From Ruminococcaceae bacterium UBA1417 (lineage in GTDB: Bacteria; Bacillota; Clostridia; Oscillospirales; Acutalibacteraceae): a stretch of DNA of 64,000 bases. Of this stretch, positions 8,259 through 16,907 are shown piece by piece. The notes beneath the pieces are model-generated. The model had not been told where the DNA came from. It did no database searches and was given only the letters and a program-made list of their open reading frames with translations. The position numbers and the translations under genes were made by a program. The stretch spans positions 14,230-78,229 of the forward strand of contig DBPP01000045.1 of NCBI GenBank assembly GCA_002305575.1, given 5' to 3'. How positions within the stretch are numbered: the first letter of the stretch is position 1; every line of letters begins with the position of its first letter.

Positions 8259-9479
8259 TCAGTTCCGCCGGATGCGCAGAAAAGCGCCGGGACGGATGGC
8301 ACGGTCTGTCCGAAGGAATACCGTCATTGTGGCGTGTGGTGCGACGTCAATGGGCTCCATGGCTTCGTTGTACAGGGTATCGAGTGTCACGGGATACGGT
8401 TCGCTGCCGGGTTCCAGTACGCTGACCGTTTCACCCCGGAAAAACCGGTTGCGTTGGGAAAGGCGGATGAGCCCGTTTTCCGTGCCGGTGCAGATGGCGC
8501 CAATGTCCCAATGGCGGATATATCCACCGGTTTCCGGAGTCTGCCCCGGCTCCTTGCCAGTGTAAAAACCGGTGCTGTAGGCACGGTGACTGATTCGATC
8601 CGTTTCCTCCACGACCCATTCGGGCAGCGGTGCACCTGCCAGTGCGGCATCAATCGCATGCCGGTATGCATTTGTGATGCAAGCCACATAATAGGCCGAT
8701 TTGGCGCGCCCTTCAATTTTAAGGCTTGAAATACCACAGCGCATCAATTCGGGAATGTGCTCGATCATGCACATGTCTTTCGAATTCAGAATGAAGCTTG
8801 TTTTCTCATCCTGTTGCAGGATGAACGGTTGATCCGGGCGTGTGCGCTCGACCAAATAATAATCCCATCGGCAGGGTTGCGCACAGTCTCCGTGATTGGC
8901 GTCGCGTCCGGTCAGATAATTGGAGAGCAGACAGCGTCCGGAAAACGAGACGCACATCGCACCGTGAACAAACGCTTCAATTTCAAGCGCCGACGGCGTT
9001 TTTGCCCGAATTTCGGCAATTTCGGAAAAGGAGAGCTCCCGCGCCAGCACGACGCGCTCCGCACCCAGATTGTAAAACGCATGGGCAGCTTCATAATTGA
9101 CAATGCCGGCCTGTGTGGAAATGTGTATGGCAACGTGCGGCGCATAACGCTTTGCCATGGACATCACGCCGAGATCGGTCAGGATGAAGGCGTCAACACC
9201 GGCGTCCTGACAAAATGCGAGAAAGTCCGGCAGCGCCGCGAGTTCTGGGTTGCGTGGGAGTGTGTTGCAGGTAACATAGACCTTCACACCTTGCGCGTGT
9301 GCGCGCCGCACGCCTTCCCGCAACTCTTCATTCGTGAAGTTTGCAGGTGCGGAACGCATACCGAAGGATTTGCCGGCCAGGTATACGGCATCCGCACCGT
9401 AGTCGAGCGCGGCCTGTAGCCGTTCAAGATCGCCTGCCGGTGCCAGAAGCTCCGGTCGTTTTATGGTTTTGTCGTCCAT
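8259..9479 (-). CDS. U32-family protein, TrhP-like (tRNA 5-hydroxyuridine synthesis)
   Basis: A 406-residue peptidase-U32 family protein. The N-terminal TIM-like barrel starts RPELLAPAGDLERL; the family signature region with cysteines, GRCLLSNYLTGRDAN followed by CAQPC, lies near residue 170; a C-terminal beta-barrel domain ends the protein. Members once called collagenases are now known in Escherichia coli (TrhP/YegQ) and Bacillus (YrrN/YrrO) as prephenate-dependent tRNA U34 hydroxylation enzymes using a 4Fe-4S cluster. The start at 9479 follows AAAGGAG; an upstream in-frame start near 9560 has no ribosome site. In many Firmicutes it lies next to mltG, as here. Catalytic assignment within the family is moderate. 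Confidence 0.82.
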   Translation of the reverse strand: MDDKTIKRPELLAPAGDLERLQAALDYGADAVYLAGKSFGMRSAPANFTNEELREGVRRAHAQGVKVYVTCNTLPRNPELAALPDFLAFCQDAGVDAFILTDLGVMSMAKRYAPHVAIHISTQAGIVNYEAAHAFYNLGAERVVLARELSFSEIAEIRAKTPSALEIEAFVHGAMCVSFSGRCLLSNYLTGRDANHGDCAQPCRWDYYLVERTRPDQPFILQQDEKTSFILNSKDMCMIEHIPELMRCGISSLKIEGRAKSAYYVACITNAYRHAIDAALAGAPLPEWVVEETDRISHRAYSTGFYTGKEPGQTPETGGYIRHWDIGAICTGTENGLIRLSQRNRFFRGETVSVLEPGSEPYPVTLDTLYNEAMEPIDVAPHATMTVFLRTDRAIRPGAFLRIRRN

Positions 9480-9526
9480 GGATGGATCTCCTTTCCATAT
9501 GCTTGCCATAAAGTGAATACAGAAAA

Positions 9527-9561
9527 CGTGCCTTTTCAGACCAGATGGCCGAAAAGGCACG
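9527..9561 (-). terminator. Terminator-like inverted repeat after mltG
   Basis: Perfect 11-bp arms CGTGCCTTTTC / GAAAAGGCACG with a 13-base loop; on the minus strand the right arm is followed by TTTTCTG. It separates mltG from the U32 gene. Confidence 0.65.
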
Positions 9562-9593
9562 AAAGATGCAAATAAACTGGGGACTTCGTAAGA

Positions 9594-10883
9594 TCAGAGC
9601 AAACCAGCCTGCATGAGGTTGTACTGGTGATCCTCCGCCGTGGCCGCGTAATACGGGGTGCCTTCACTGTCGTGACAGAAGTAATAGTACTCGCTGCCTT
9701 CAGCGCTCGGGTGTAAGGCTGCGTCAATGGCATCCAGACCCGGGTTGCAAATGGCACCAGCCGGGAGCCCGCTCACACCGCCGTTGCTGAGATACGTGGA
9801 ATACCGGCTGACAAAGCCTTCCGGTGCTGTACTCTGGTTATAGGGGTAATAAAGCGTGGAGTCGCAGTCCAGTGAGTATATATCATGCGACGCGCCGTTT
9901 TCCAGACGGTTGTGAAGGACGGCCGAAACCATATACATGTCTTCCGTGTTCGCTGCTTCTGCCTGAATGATGGAGGCCAGCGTGATGATTTCATCCAGCG
10001 TGTAGTCGCTGGCCGCAATATCTGCCTCCAACGCCTCGATACGATTCGCGAAGTTGTCCAGGAAGCGTTCCAGTGTGGCTTCCACCGATTCATTTTCGAA
10101 GAAGTCGTACGTATCCGGGAACAGGTAGCCTTCCAGCAGATAGTATTTGTCTTCGCTGTTGGAAATGTCCGCGATGAAATCGTAGTTGCTGAAGTCGATG
10201 GAATTGCAAGCTTCGAGAATTTCATCCTTGGTGTGTAGACCGTTTTCTTCCAGAATCTCAGCCATGCGCTCTACCGTAACGCCTTCGGGGAAGGTTACAC
10301 TCTCAATGACCTCGCCAAGATCCGGCCCGCCCTGCAAAACATTGATGAGTGCCTCGTAATCGAGGTTCGTCTCCACATCATAGGAGCCCTCATTAAAGTA
10401 CTCCATATCGGTTGTGAGCGTGCAGTAGAGCGAGAAGAACTCCGGCTTTTCGATGGCGTGGCTTTCATACAGGATTTCCGCCAGCTCACTGCTGGTGACA
10501 TCCTTCGGGATATTGACTGTTACTGTAGCTTCCATACGGTCAACGCCAAAGAAATCGTTGGAGCCGCCGATCAGATAGGAGGAAATCATCAGGGATACAA
10601 GCACGACCATGGCAAGCCAGGTGAGTGTGAAAATCCGCTTGTTTTTCCTGGATTTGACCTTGTTGCGTTTTCTGTGTGCGCGGGCTTCCTTCCGGAGATT
10701 ATGTTCACTCCGCGTAGCACGCGCACCTCTAGAAACCGTGCGCATGCCCGGATTGCTGCCAGAAGACTGCGTGGGAGAAGCGTTGAGCTGTTCTTCTGTC
10801 AGCTGTACCTGAAAATGTCGGCCTCCCGCACCGTCCTGTGCGGCATGGTTACGCGACGTGTAGTTCTTTTCGCGATCACTCAT
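9594..10883 (-). CDS. mltG: Endolytic murein transglycosylase MltG
   Basis: A 429-residue YceG-like protein. A basic, disordered cytoplasmic stretch of about 85 residues precedes one membrane segment (TLTWLAMVVLVSLMISSYLI), then a LysM-like subdomain and the YceG catalytic domain with IIQAEAANTEDM (catalytic Glu) and the VLHNRLENG motif. MltG cuts nascent glycan strands at the membrane and so sets strand length. The start codon overlaps the end of the cycloligase gene by 8 bases, suggesting coupled translation. It is the last gene of the tmk operon and is closed by the inverted repeat at 9527-9561. Confidence 0.93.
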   Translation of the reverse strand: MSDREKNYTSRNHAAQDGAGGRHFQVQLTEEQLNASPTQSSGSNPGMRTVSRGARATRSEHNLRKEARAHRKRNKVKSRKNKRIFTLTWLAMVVLVSLMISSYLIGGSNDFFGVDRMEATVTVNIPKDVTSSELAEILYESHAIEKPEFFSLYCTLTTDMEYFNEGSYDVETNLDYEALINVLQGGPDLGEVIESVTFPEGVTVERMAEILEENGLHTKDEILEACNSIDFSNYDFIADISNSEDKYYLLEGYLFPDTYDFFENESVEATLERFLDNFANRIEALEADIAASDYTLDEIITLASIIQAEAANTEDMYMVSAVLHNRLENGASHDIYSLDCDSTLYYPYNQSTAPEGFVSRYSTYLSNGGVSGLPAGAICNPGLDAIDAALHPSAEGSEYYYFCHDSEGTPYYAATAEDHQYNLMQAGLL

Positions 10884-11478
10884 ATGTGGTTAACCATCCT
10901 TTCTCCTGAAATGGATCCGCGTGCTCGCCGTACCATCCAGCATCCGTGCAGATGCTAGAAACCGGGATGTCGTGCGGTTCTGTGGGTATGGCATCCAAAA
11001 CCTGAAATGCGTAACAGAAGCCGACCGTATAAACGGGCGTAGCCTGCAGAAACGTATCGTAATATCCTTTTCCGTAACCGAGACGGTCTCCCCGACTTGA
11101 AAACGCAAGTCCGGGCAGAATGCAGAGCGTTTTCTTCCCGCAGGTAAACAAATGCTCCGGTATGGCCGGTGGTTCCAAAATTCCATGCATTCCAGGTGTC
11201 AACGCATCCACGGTATCAATGCGGTAAAAATCCATTCGACTTTCCTTTGCCCTGCAACGCGGTACGAACAGCGCTTTGCCGTCTGCCAGCGCTTGCCGGA
11301 GTAAGCCCCACGTGGAGGCCTCGCTGCCAAAGGAAACATAGCTGAGCACGTTTTCCGCTTCCCGGTACAATGGCGAAGACAGCACGTTGCGCAAAAGCAG
11401 TGCGTCGCGACCGCTTCGGTCGGGACAGGCGGCACGCAGCGCCTGCATGGTGCGGCGCAACGCGACTTTGTCGCTCAT
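10876..11478 (-). CDS. 5-formyltetrahydrofolate cyclo-ligase
   Basis: A 200-residue enzyme of the 5-FCL/MTHFS family that converts 5-formyl-THF to 5,10-methenyl-THF with ATP. The hallmark GDRLGYGKGYYD lies near residue 145; the N-terminal KVALRRTMQALR and the FVPRC and PGLAFSSRG motifs also fit. The start at 11478 overlaps the stop of the DJ-1 gene as ATGA, so it is the third gene of a tightly packed four-gene string. folD in this window (39537) acts on the next folate step. Confidence 0.9.
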   Translation of the reverse strand: MSDKVALRRTMQALRAACPDRSGRDALLLRNVLSSPLYREAENVLSYVSFGSEASTWGLLRQALADGKALFVPRCRAKESRMDFYRIDTVDALTPGMHGILEPPAIPEHLFTCGKKTLCILPGLAFSSRGDRLGYGKGYYDTFLQATPVYTVGFCYAFQVLDAIPTEPHDIPVSSICTDAGWYGEHADPFQEKGWLTTYE

Positions 11479-12020
11479 CGATCGACACTCTGAATCGAGG
11501 CGTGAATTTTGTCGGCCGTCTCTTTGCCGGCCATCAGCCCAGCCAGCGTAAGACCAAACTGCGTTGCCACGCCCATACCCTTGGCGGTGATGATGCAACC
11601 GTCCACACAAACGGGCTTTTCGGAAATTTGGGCGCCCTTCAGTTCCCCTTCAAAGCCCGGGAAGCAGATGGCTTCTTTTCCTTCAAGCAAACCCAGATGG
11701 CCCAGAATACTCGGCGCTGCGCAAATCGCGGCAAGATAAACGCCGTTTGCCGCACAATATCTTGCGCAGGCGGTGACAATCGGCGATTTTTCCAAATTCA
11801 GCGTACCAGGCATGCCGCCGGGCAGGATCATCATGTCCATGTCGTCGGTCGTTACGTCCTTCTCCTCTATATCGGCGGTAACAGGGATGCCGTGAGAGCC
11901 GGTGATGACTTTGCCGCCAACGCCGACGGTCTTCACGGTCTGTTCTGCGCGGCGCAGAATATCGACCGGTGCGAGCGCTTCGATTTCCTCAAATCCATTT
12001 GCAAGAAAAACATAGATCAT
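11475..12020 (-). CDS. DJ-1/PfpI (YajL/ThiJ-like) family protein
   Basis: A 181-residue single-domain DJ-1 superfamily protein starting MIYVFLANGFEEIEAL. The conserved acidic residue (FEEIEA) and the nucleophile-elbow cysteine in LAAICAAPSIL near residue 100 match the DJ-1/YajL subgroup. Proposed activities (protein or nucleotide deglycase, redox chaperone) are debated, so only the family is firm. Starts at 12020 in an ATGA overlap with the tmk stop, with GGAGGATC upstream. Confidence 0.85.
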   Translation of the reverse strand: MIYVFLANGFEEIEALAPVDILRRAEQTVKTVGVGGKVITGSHGIPVTADIEEKDVTTDDMDMMILPGGMPGTLNLEKSPIVTACARYCAANGVYLAAICAAPSILGHLGLLEGKEAICFPGFEGELKGAQISEKPVCVDGCIITAKGMGVATQFGLTLAGLMAGKETADKIHASIQSVDR

Positions 12021-12673
12021 AGCAGATCCTCCAATTCTGAGCGTATTTCTGTTTGTATATCCGTTTCTGTGCGCAGTTTTCCATGTGCCGCACAGTTTAT
12101 AACGGTCCACCCGAGCTTTTGCGCCGCATATAGCGCACAGGCGCGGCATTGCAGCAAAAACGCGAGGTCGCGTTCGTGAATATCTTTTTTACCGGGGTCG
12201 CCAGCGTAGCGCTTGAGCAAAAGTGCCTGTGAAATTTCCGGCGGTACATCGAGATACAAGACGCGATCCGGTCTCGGCAACCCCAGCTTTTCATATTCAA
12301 AATCCTGAAGCCAGTCCATATAGCTGTCCCATGCTTCGTGCGGAAGCTTGCAGAGTTGGTACACCATATTGGAAGTTACGTACCGGTCCGCGATGATCGT
12401 TGCGCCGTTAAGATAATCCGCCTTCCATTTCATTTGAAAACTTGCAAAGCGGTCGACTGCATAAAAGGCGCTTGCCGCATAGGCGTTGACCGCTTCGGCA
12501 TCGCTGCCAAAATCACCGGCAAGATACATTTTTATAAGCGCAGACGAAGGAGAATCATAATCGGGAAACGTAATTTTTTTCGCATGTCCGTGTTCCTGCG
12601 CAAAGAGGAGTAAGCGACTTGCCTGTGTGGCCTTTCCGCTGCCGTCGAGCCCTTCTATAACAATGAGTGCCAT
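12017..12673 (-). CDS. tmk: Thymidylate kinase
   Basis: A 218-residue dTMP kinase. The P-loop is IEGLDGSGKATQ at residues about 6-17; the DR-type motif appears in IIADRYVTSN and the lid region follows residue 150. It phosphorylates dTMP to dTDP. The P-loop carries Lys-Ala where many homologues have Lys-Ser/Thr, a variation seen in the clostridial subgroup. First gene of the tmk-DJ-1-cycloligase-mltG operon behind the promoter at 12707-12735. Confidence 0.92.
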   Translation of the reverse strand: MALIVIEGLDGSGKATQASRLLLFAQEHGHAKKITFPDYDSPSSALIKMYLAGDFGSDAEAVNAYAASAFYAVDRFASFQMKWKADYLNGATIIADRYVTSNMVYQLCKLPHEAWDSYMDWLQDFEYEKLGLPRPDRVLYLDVPPEISQALLLKRYAGDPGKKDIHERDLAFLLQCRACALYAAQKLGWTVINCAAHGKLRTETDIQTEIRSELEDLL

Positions 12674-12706
12674 TTTTCTCTGTCCTTATTCTTTACATTC
12701 TTCCCT

Positions 12707-12735
12707 ATTATAACAAAGTGTGGGCAAATATACAA
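12707..12735 (-). promoter_or_regulatory. Promoter of the tmk operon
   Basis: TTGTAT (12730-12735), 17-base spacer, TATAAT (12707-12712) on the minus strand, 34 bases before the tmk start. Confidence 0.75.
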
Positions 12736-12846
12736 CCCGAAATTTTCGGCTTTTCCCGTTATTAAGAAACACGAAAGATTGGACAGGCACAAGAAACGCA
12801 TTTTGCCGTAAAATGGCAATGAGAAACCATGAAGGAGGTTTATTCT

Positions 12847-13659
12847 ATGGCTGAAAATGAATTCGCTTCCAGTGCCGACAACAAGCCTGCATTGAAGGAA
12901 GCGGTCTGCATCGACGCCATGCGTATATACGATTCGTGCAGTGATAAGGACTGTCTCGAAGATATGCGCGTTCTGTTTCCTACGGCGGTGCAGCCGTTGG
13001 TGGACAGCGCCGCCAATGTGCGCGTGCGCTATGTCGATGTGATTTCTGTGTACATCGATATGCAGCCGATCCCCTTTAACCGCGGCTATTATTCCATCGA
13101 CCTGACCTTTTTCTTTGATGTATCGCTCGATCTCTATGGCGGCTCCATCATTGGCAGTGAGCGTGTCAACGGCATTGCCATCTTCAACAAGAAGGTCATT
13201 CTGTTCGGCAGCGAGGGCAATGTCAAGATGTTCTCCAGCGAGGATTCCTGTGACAGCAGCTGCGATGTCCAGTGCAGCCGGATGCTTCCGAAGGCAACAG
13301 TACAGGTTGCGCGCCCGGTTGCGCTTTCCGCCAAGCTTTGTGACCGCGGCGCATGCGTCTGCGGCTGTGAGCCCTGCTGCGTGATTCCGGACTGCATTGC
13401 CAGTCGCTACGGCGGCGCGTTTGACACATCGCCGCAGAAAAATACGGTATACGTCACCATCGGCCTGTTTACGATCGTCCAGATTGTACGCAATGTGCAG
13501 ATGCTGATTCCGGCATTCGATTTCTGCGTGCCGGAAAAGGAATGTGTCACTTCGAGCGACAATCCCTGCGAACTCTTCCGCAAGATTGATTTCCCGACCG
13601 ATGAATTCTTCCCGCCGAAAGCCGGCGACTGCAACTGCGGATGCGGCTGCAATAAGTAA
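12847..13659 (+). CDS. Cysteine-rich conserved clostridial protein, function unknown
   Basis: A 270-residue soluble protein with about 20 cysteines and no signal peptide or membrane segment. Cysteines cluster in an early DSCSDKDCLEDMRV segment (about residues 26-39), a middle block CDRGACVCGCEPCC, and the tail GDCNCGCGCNK. Between these are beta-rich stretches (VRYVDVISVYIDMQPIPF). I recall similar DSCSDKDCLEDLRV proteins across Clostridia without a known function. A role in the spore coat or exosporium, or in metal binding, would fit the cysteine content but is inference. The start at 12847 follows AAGGAGG; the upstream ATG at 12829 contains that ribosome site. It is monocistronic, divergent from tmk and convergent with pcrA. 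Confidence 0.75.
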   Translation: MAENEFASSADNKPALKEAVCIDAMRIYDSCSDKDCLEDMRVLFPTAVQPLVDSAANVRVRYVDVISVYIDMQPIPFNRGYYSIDLTFFFDVSLDLYGGSIIGSERVNGIAIFNKKVILFGSEGNVKMFSSEDSCDSSCDVQCSRMLPKATVQVARPVALSAKLCDRGACVCGCEPCCVIPDCIASRYGGAFDTSPQKNTVYVTIGLFTIVQIVRNVQMLIPAFDFCVPEKECVTSSDNPCELFRKIDFPTDEFFPPKAGDCNCGCGCNK

Positions 13660-13695
13660 GACCCGCACAGAAGCTGTAACCCCGACATAAGCGAG

Positions 13696-13726
13696 GAGGC
13701 CATGGTCCGGCTTGGACCATGGCCTC
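13696..13726. terminator. Bidirectional terminator hairpin
   Basis: A perfect 13-bp stem (GAGGCCATGGTCC and its complement) with a 5-base loop lies between the convergent cysteine-rich gene and pcrA. It is followed by TTTC on the plus strand and has no T-run on the minus strand. Confidence 0.65.
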
Positions 13727-13754
13727 TTTCGCGGCTTGGCATGCTTGTACCCAA

Positions 13755-16142
13755 TCACATTTTCGTGAGCCGCGCGAAATTGGCGAAGAGTTTTTTGGTG
13801 CCGACCTTGTCGAAAGCGACTTCCAGAAGTGTGTCGTTTGCCATCGGTGTTGCAGAGACGATCACGCCGACGCCGAACGCCTTGTGCGCTACGGTATCTC
13901 CGATGCGGTATGTGCCAGCCGGCGCGGGTGCAACGCGCGGCTTCGGCGTAAAGCCGCCTGCCTGTGCGACGGAGCTGCCTGATGCGGTACCGAATGGCTT
14001 GGCGCCGGAAAAGCTCGGCAGGACGGTTGGACGCGCCGTGTACTCCCGTGAGCGCGTGTGCGTGACAAGCGATTCGGGAATTTCCTGTGCGAACCGCGAA
14101 AGCCGGTTACGGCTGGTCATGCCGTACAGCATCCGGGACTCTGCGTGCAGAATATACAATTCTTCTTTGGCCCGCGTGATCGCAACGTAGGCCAGACGGC
14201 GTTCTTCTTCCACCTCGGACGGCACGTATATACTCGCCATTCCTGGAAAAATATTTTCCTCCATGCCCGGGAGAAATACAATCGGAAACTCCAATCCCTT
14301 CGCGGAGTGAATCGTCATCAGAACGACGGAATCGGCCTCATTGTCATAATTGTCGATATCCGTGATAAGCGAGATTTCTTCCAGAAAATCGGCCAACGTT
14401 CCCTCTGGGTTTTCTTCCTCGTAGCGGCGAATATTGGAGGCAAGCTCGTGCACATTGCCTTCTCTGTCCTCCGCGCTTTCAGGATCGTCCGTCCGGAGAA
14501 AATCGATGTAGCCGGTACGCTCGACCATCTCGTCGTACAGTTCGCCGATGGTCACCTCGGGATCTTCGTTGAGATCGATCAGACCGCGCAGCTGTGCGCT
14601 GAAAAGCTTCATCTTGCTGGCTGCACGCGAAAGCGCCGGATATTCATCCGCATGTGCAATCACAGAAAAGAGGGATTCGCCGGTCTGCTGCCCGATTTCG
14701 GAAGCAACTTCCACAGAGCGGTCGCCGATCCCGCGCTTTGGCGTATTGATGATCCGACGCAGGCGCATTTCATCGCTCGGATTGGAGATGACGCTGAGAT
14801 AGGCGATCATCTCCCGAATCTCGCGGCGCTCATAGAAACGCGTGCCGCCGATGATGCGGTGCGGAATACCGGATTTCGCAAAATTCCGTTCGAACATCAG
14901 AGACTGCGCGTTTGTGCGGTACAAAACAGCATAATCGGAGAATTTGCGTCCCGCCGCCACACCGTCTAGAATGACTTTTGCAATTCGTTCCGCTTCATCC
15001 GTTTCATTTTCTGCCGTGTGCAGGTGGATCGGCGCGCCTGCACCGTTCTTTGTCCACAGCGTCTTGCCTTTTCGTTCCGTATTGTTTTCAATGACGGCGT
15101 TCGCGGCATCCAGAATGTTTTGCGTTGAGCGGTAATTCTGCTCCAATCGGATAACCTGTGCGTCTTGAAAACAGTTTTCAAAGCTCAAAATGTTCTCGAT
15201 AGTCGCTCCGCGGAATTTGTAGATACTCTGGTCATCATCGCCGACCACGCAGAGATTTTGATGCTTTTCGGCGAGCAGGCGCACAAATGTATACTGCGCG
15301 TGGTTGGTGTCCTGGTACTCGTCGACCATCAGATATTTGAAGCGGTTCTGATAGTATTCCAGAATGTCCGGGCAGGTGTTGAACAGTTCGACCGTCTTGT
15401 TGATTAGATCGTCAAAATCCATGGCATCGGCATCCTGTAAGCGTTGCTGGTACATTGTATAGGCGCGGGAGACAATTTTTAACCGGAAGTCATCCCCCAC
15501 ACTTCTAGCAAATTCCTGCGGAGAAACAAGAGAGTCCTTTGCCCGCGAAATTTCGTTCAGTACAGCCTTTGGCGGCAGATTCTTTTCCGAGACATCCAGT
15601 TCTTTCAGAATATTCTTCATCAGTCGCCGCTGATCGTCCGTATCGTAAATCGTAAAATGGGAGGAATATCCGATGCGTTCGCCGTCCCGGCGCAGGATAC
15701 GCGCGCAGGTGGAGTGGAAGGTGGATGCCCAGATGTCGTTGCCCTGTGCGCCAAGCATAGCGCACAACCGGTCCTTCAATTCCCCAGCCGCTTTATTTGT
15801 AAAGGTAATGGCCATAATTTTCCACGGCGGACACGCGGAAACGCTCAGGCGGCTCTGCGTGTCCGCCGGTAGCGGTACATCCGCTTCGAGGTAAGCGCGG
15901 CAGGCCGCGAAATCGGCTTCCCCCAGCGCATCCTGTACAAATGTGCTGTGATAAGCGTTGCCATAGCGCAGAATGTTTGCAATACGATGGATGAGGACCG
16001 TTGTTTTTCCACTTCCGGCGCCCGCCAGAATGAGCAATGGCCCATTGACGGAGAACACCGCTTCCCGCTGACGGTCGTTCATGCGGGAAAACTCCTTTTC
16101 AAGCACAGCGCGGCGAAGCGCAAGAATTTCTGATTTGTCCAT
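13755..16142 (-). CDS. pcrA: ATP-dependent DNA helicase PcrA/UvrD
   Basis: A 795-residue superfamily 1A helicase. Motif I is AGAGSGKTTVL (near residue 38), motif II VDEYQDTN, motif III GDDDQSIYKFRGA, motif IV region LEQNYRST, motif V TIHSAKGLEF and motif VI VAITRAKEELY; the C terminus is a Tudor-like domain (GDTVAHKAFGVG). It unwinds 3'-5' and works in repair and in clearing RecA and stalled polymerases. Length and motif set fit PcrA of Firmicutes. It is alone behind its own promoter (16178-16206). Confidence 0.96.
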   Translation of the reverse strand: MDKSEILALRRAVLEKEFSRMNDRQREAVFSVNGPLLILAGAGSGKTTVLIHRIANILRYGNAYHSTFVQDALGEADFAACRAYLEADVPLPADTQSRLSVSACPPWKIMAITFTNKAAGELKDRLCAMLGAQGNDIWASTFHSTCARILRRDGERIGYSSHFTIYDTDDQRRLMKNILKELDVSEKNLPPKAVLNEISRAKDSLVSPQEFARSVGDDFRLKIVSRAYTMYQQRLQDADAMDFDDLINKTVELFNTCPDILEYYQNRFKYLMVDEYQDTNHAQYTFVRLLAEKHQNLCVVGDDDQSIYKFRGATIENILSFENCFQDAQVIRLEQNYRSTQNILDAANAVIENNTERKGKTLWTKNGAGAPIHLHTAENETDEAERIAKVILDGVAAGRKFSDYAVLYRTNAQSLMFERNFAKSGIPHRIIGGTRFYERREIREMIAYLSVISNPSDEMRLRRIINTPKRGIGDRSVEVASEIGQQTGESLFSVIAHADEYPALSRAASKMKLFSAQLRGLIDLNEDPEVTIGELYDEMVERTGYIDFLRTDDPESAEDREGNVHELASNIRRYEEENPEGTLADFLEEISLITDIDNYDNEADSVVLMTIHSAKGLEFPIVFLPGMEENIFPGMASIYVPSEVEEERRLAYVAITRAKEELYILHAESRMLYGMTSRNRLSRFAQEIPESLVTHTRSREYTARPTVLPSFSGAKPFGTASGSSVAQAGGFTPKPRVAPAPAGTYRIGDTVAHKAFGVGVIVSATPMANDTLLEVAFDKVGTKKLFANFARLTKM

Positions 16143-16177
16143 GAAAATAAACTGCCTTTCTGTTTCGTTCGGTACCT

Positions 16178-16206
16178 ATTGTACAATACTCCGAAAGAAA
16201 TAGCAA
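16178..16206 (-). promoter_or_regulatory. Promoter of pcrA
   Basis: TTGCTA (16201-16206), 17-base spacer, TACAAT (16178-16183) on the minus strand, 36 bases before the pcrA start. Confidence 0.65.
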
Positions 16207-16224
16207 TCGAACACCGAATAAAAC

Positions 16225-16253
16225 TTGAATTGCACATAAAAATGACGTATACT
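16225..16253 (+). promoter_or_regulatory. Promoter of the DUF1836 gene
   Basis: TTGAAT (16225-16230), 17-base spacer, TATACT (16248-16253), 33 bases before the ATG at 16286. Confidence 0.75.
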
Positions 16254-16285
16254 GTTTATGAAAACGAAAAAAGGTGGTATTCGGA

Positions 16286-16825
16286 ATGGATGAGAAACGA
16301 ATGGACCTGAAGGCATGGGCAGCAGCGGCCGAAAATTACGCATTGCCGTCATGGGATGCGCTGCCGTCGATTCCGCTCTATATGGACCAGGTTACAATGG
16401 TAACCGGTCAGGCGCTGGCTCTGTTCGAACGGGAGGAAAAGCAGAACCTGCTTACGAGCAGTATGGTCAACAATTATGTGAAGAACGGTGTCGTGGAGCA
16501 TCCGGTGCACAAGAAATACATGCGTGAGCATCTGGCAAAGCTGATGATGGTCAGCCTGCTCAAGCAGGTGCTTTCCATCCAGGATATTTCCGTGCTGCTT
16601 TCCGGCGAGGAAGCCGCCGAGCAATTTTACGCTGACTTCGCTGCCGCGCAGGACAGCGCTCTGCATGAAACGGCGGCATTGCTGCAGACGGACTGCGAAC
16701 AGACGGATCTGAGAGCGCTGGCGCTTCGGCTTGCCGCGGAAGCCAATGCCCGGCGCGCCGTGTCCGAGCGCATCCTGATGGCCCTTTCCAAAGAGCAGAA
16801 AAACACAGAGAAAACAAAGAAATAG
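16286..16825 (+). CDS. DUF1836 family protein
   Basis: A 179-residue soluble protein. The middle part (residues about 30-115: DQVTMVTGQALALF, LTSSMVNNYVKNGVV, KYMREHLAKLMMVSLLKQVLSI) matches DUF1836, whose LTSSMVNNYVK segment looks like the recognition helix of a MerR/HTH fold. The family is found in Firmicutes and is thought to be regulatory, but no target is established. The start at 16286 has AAAGGTGG upstream. It may share a transcript with the asparagine-synthetase-like gene 82 bases downstream. Confidence 0.75.
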   Translation: MDEKRMDLKAWAAAAENYALPSWDALPSIPLYMDQVTMVTGQALALFEREEKQNLLTSSMVNNYVKNGVVEHPVHKKYMREHLAKLMMVSLLKQVLSIQDISVLLSGEEAAEQFYADFAAAQDSALHETAALLQTDCEQTDLRALALRLAAEANARRAVSERILMALSKEQKNTEKTKK

Positions 16826-16907
16826 GTTGTGTATAAAACCACACCTCGGCGCATAAAATTCTTTATTCGGTACAGTTTTATTTTTGTGCTGAGAAAGGAT
16901 GGTTCCG

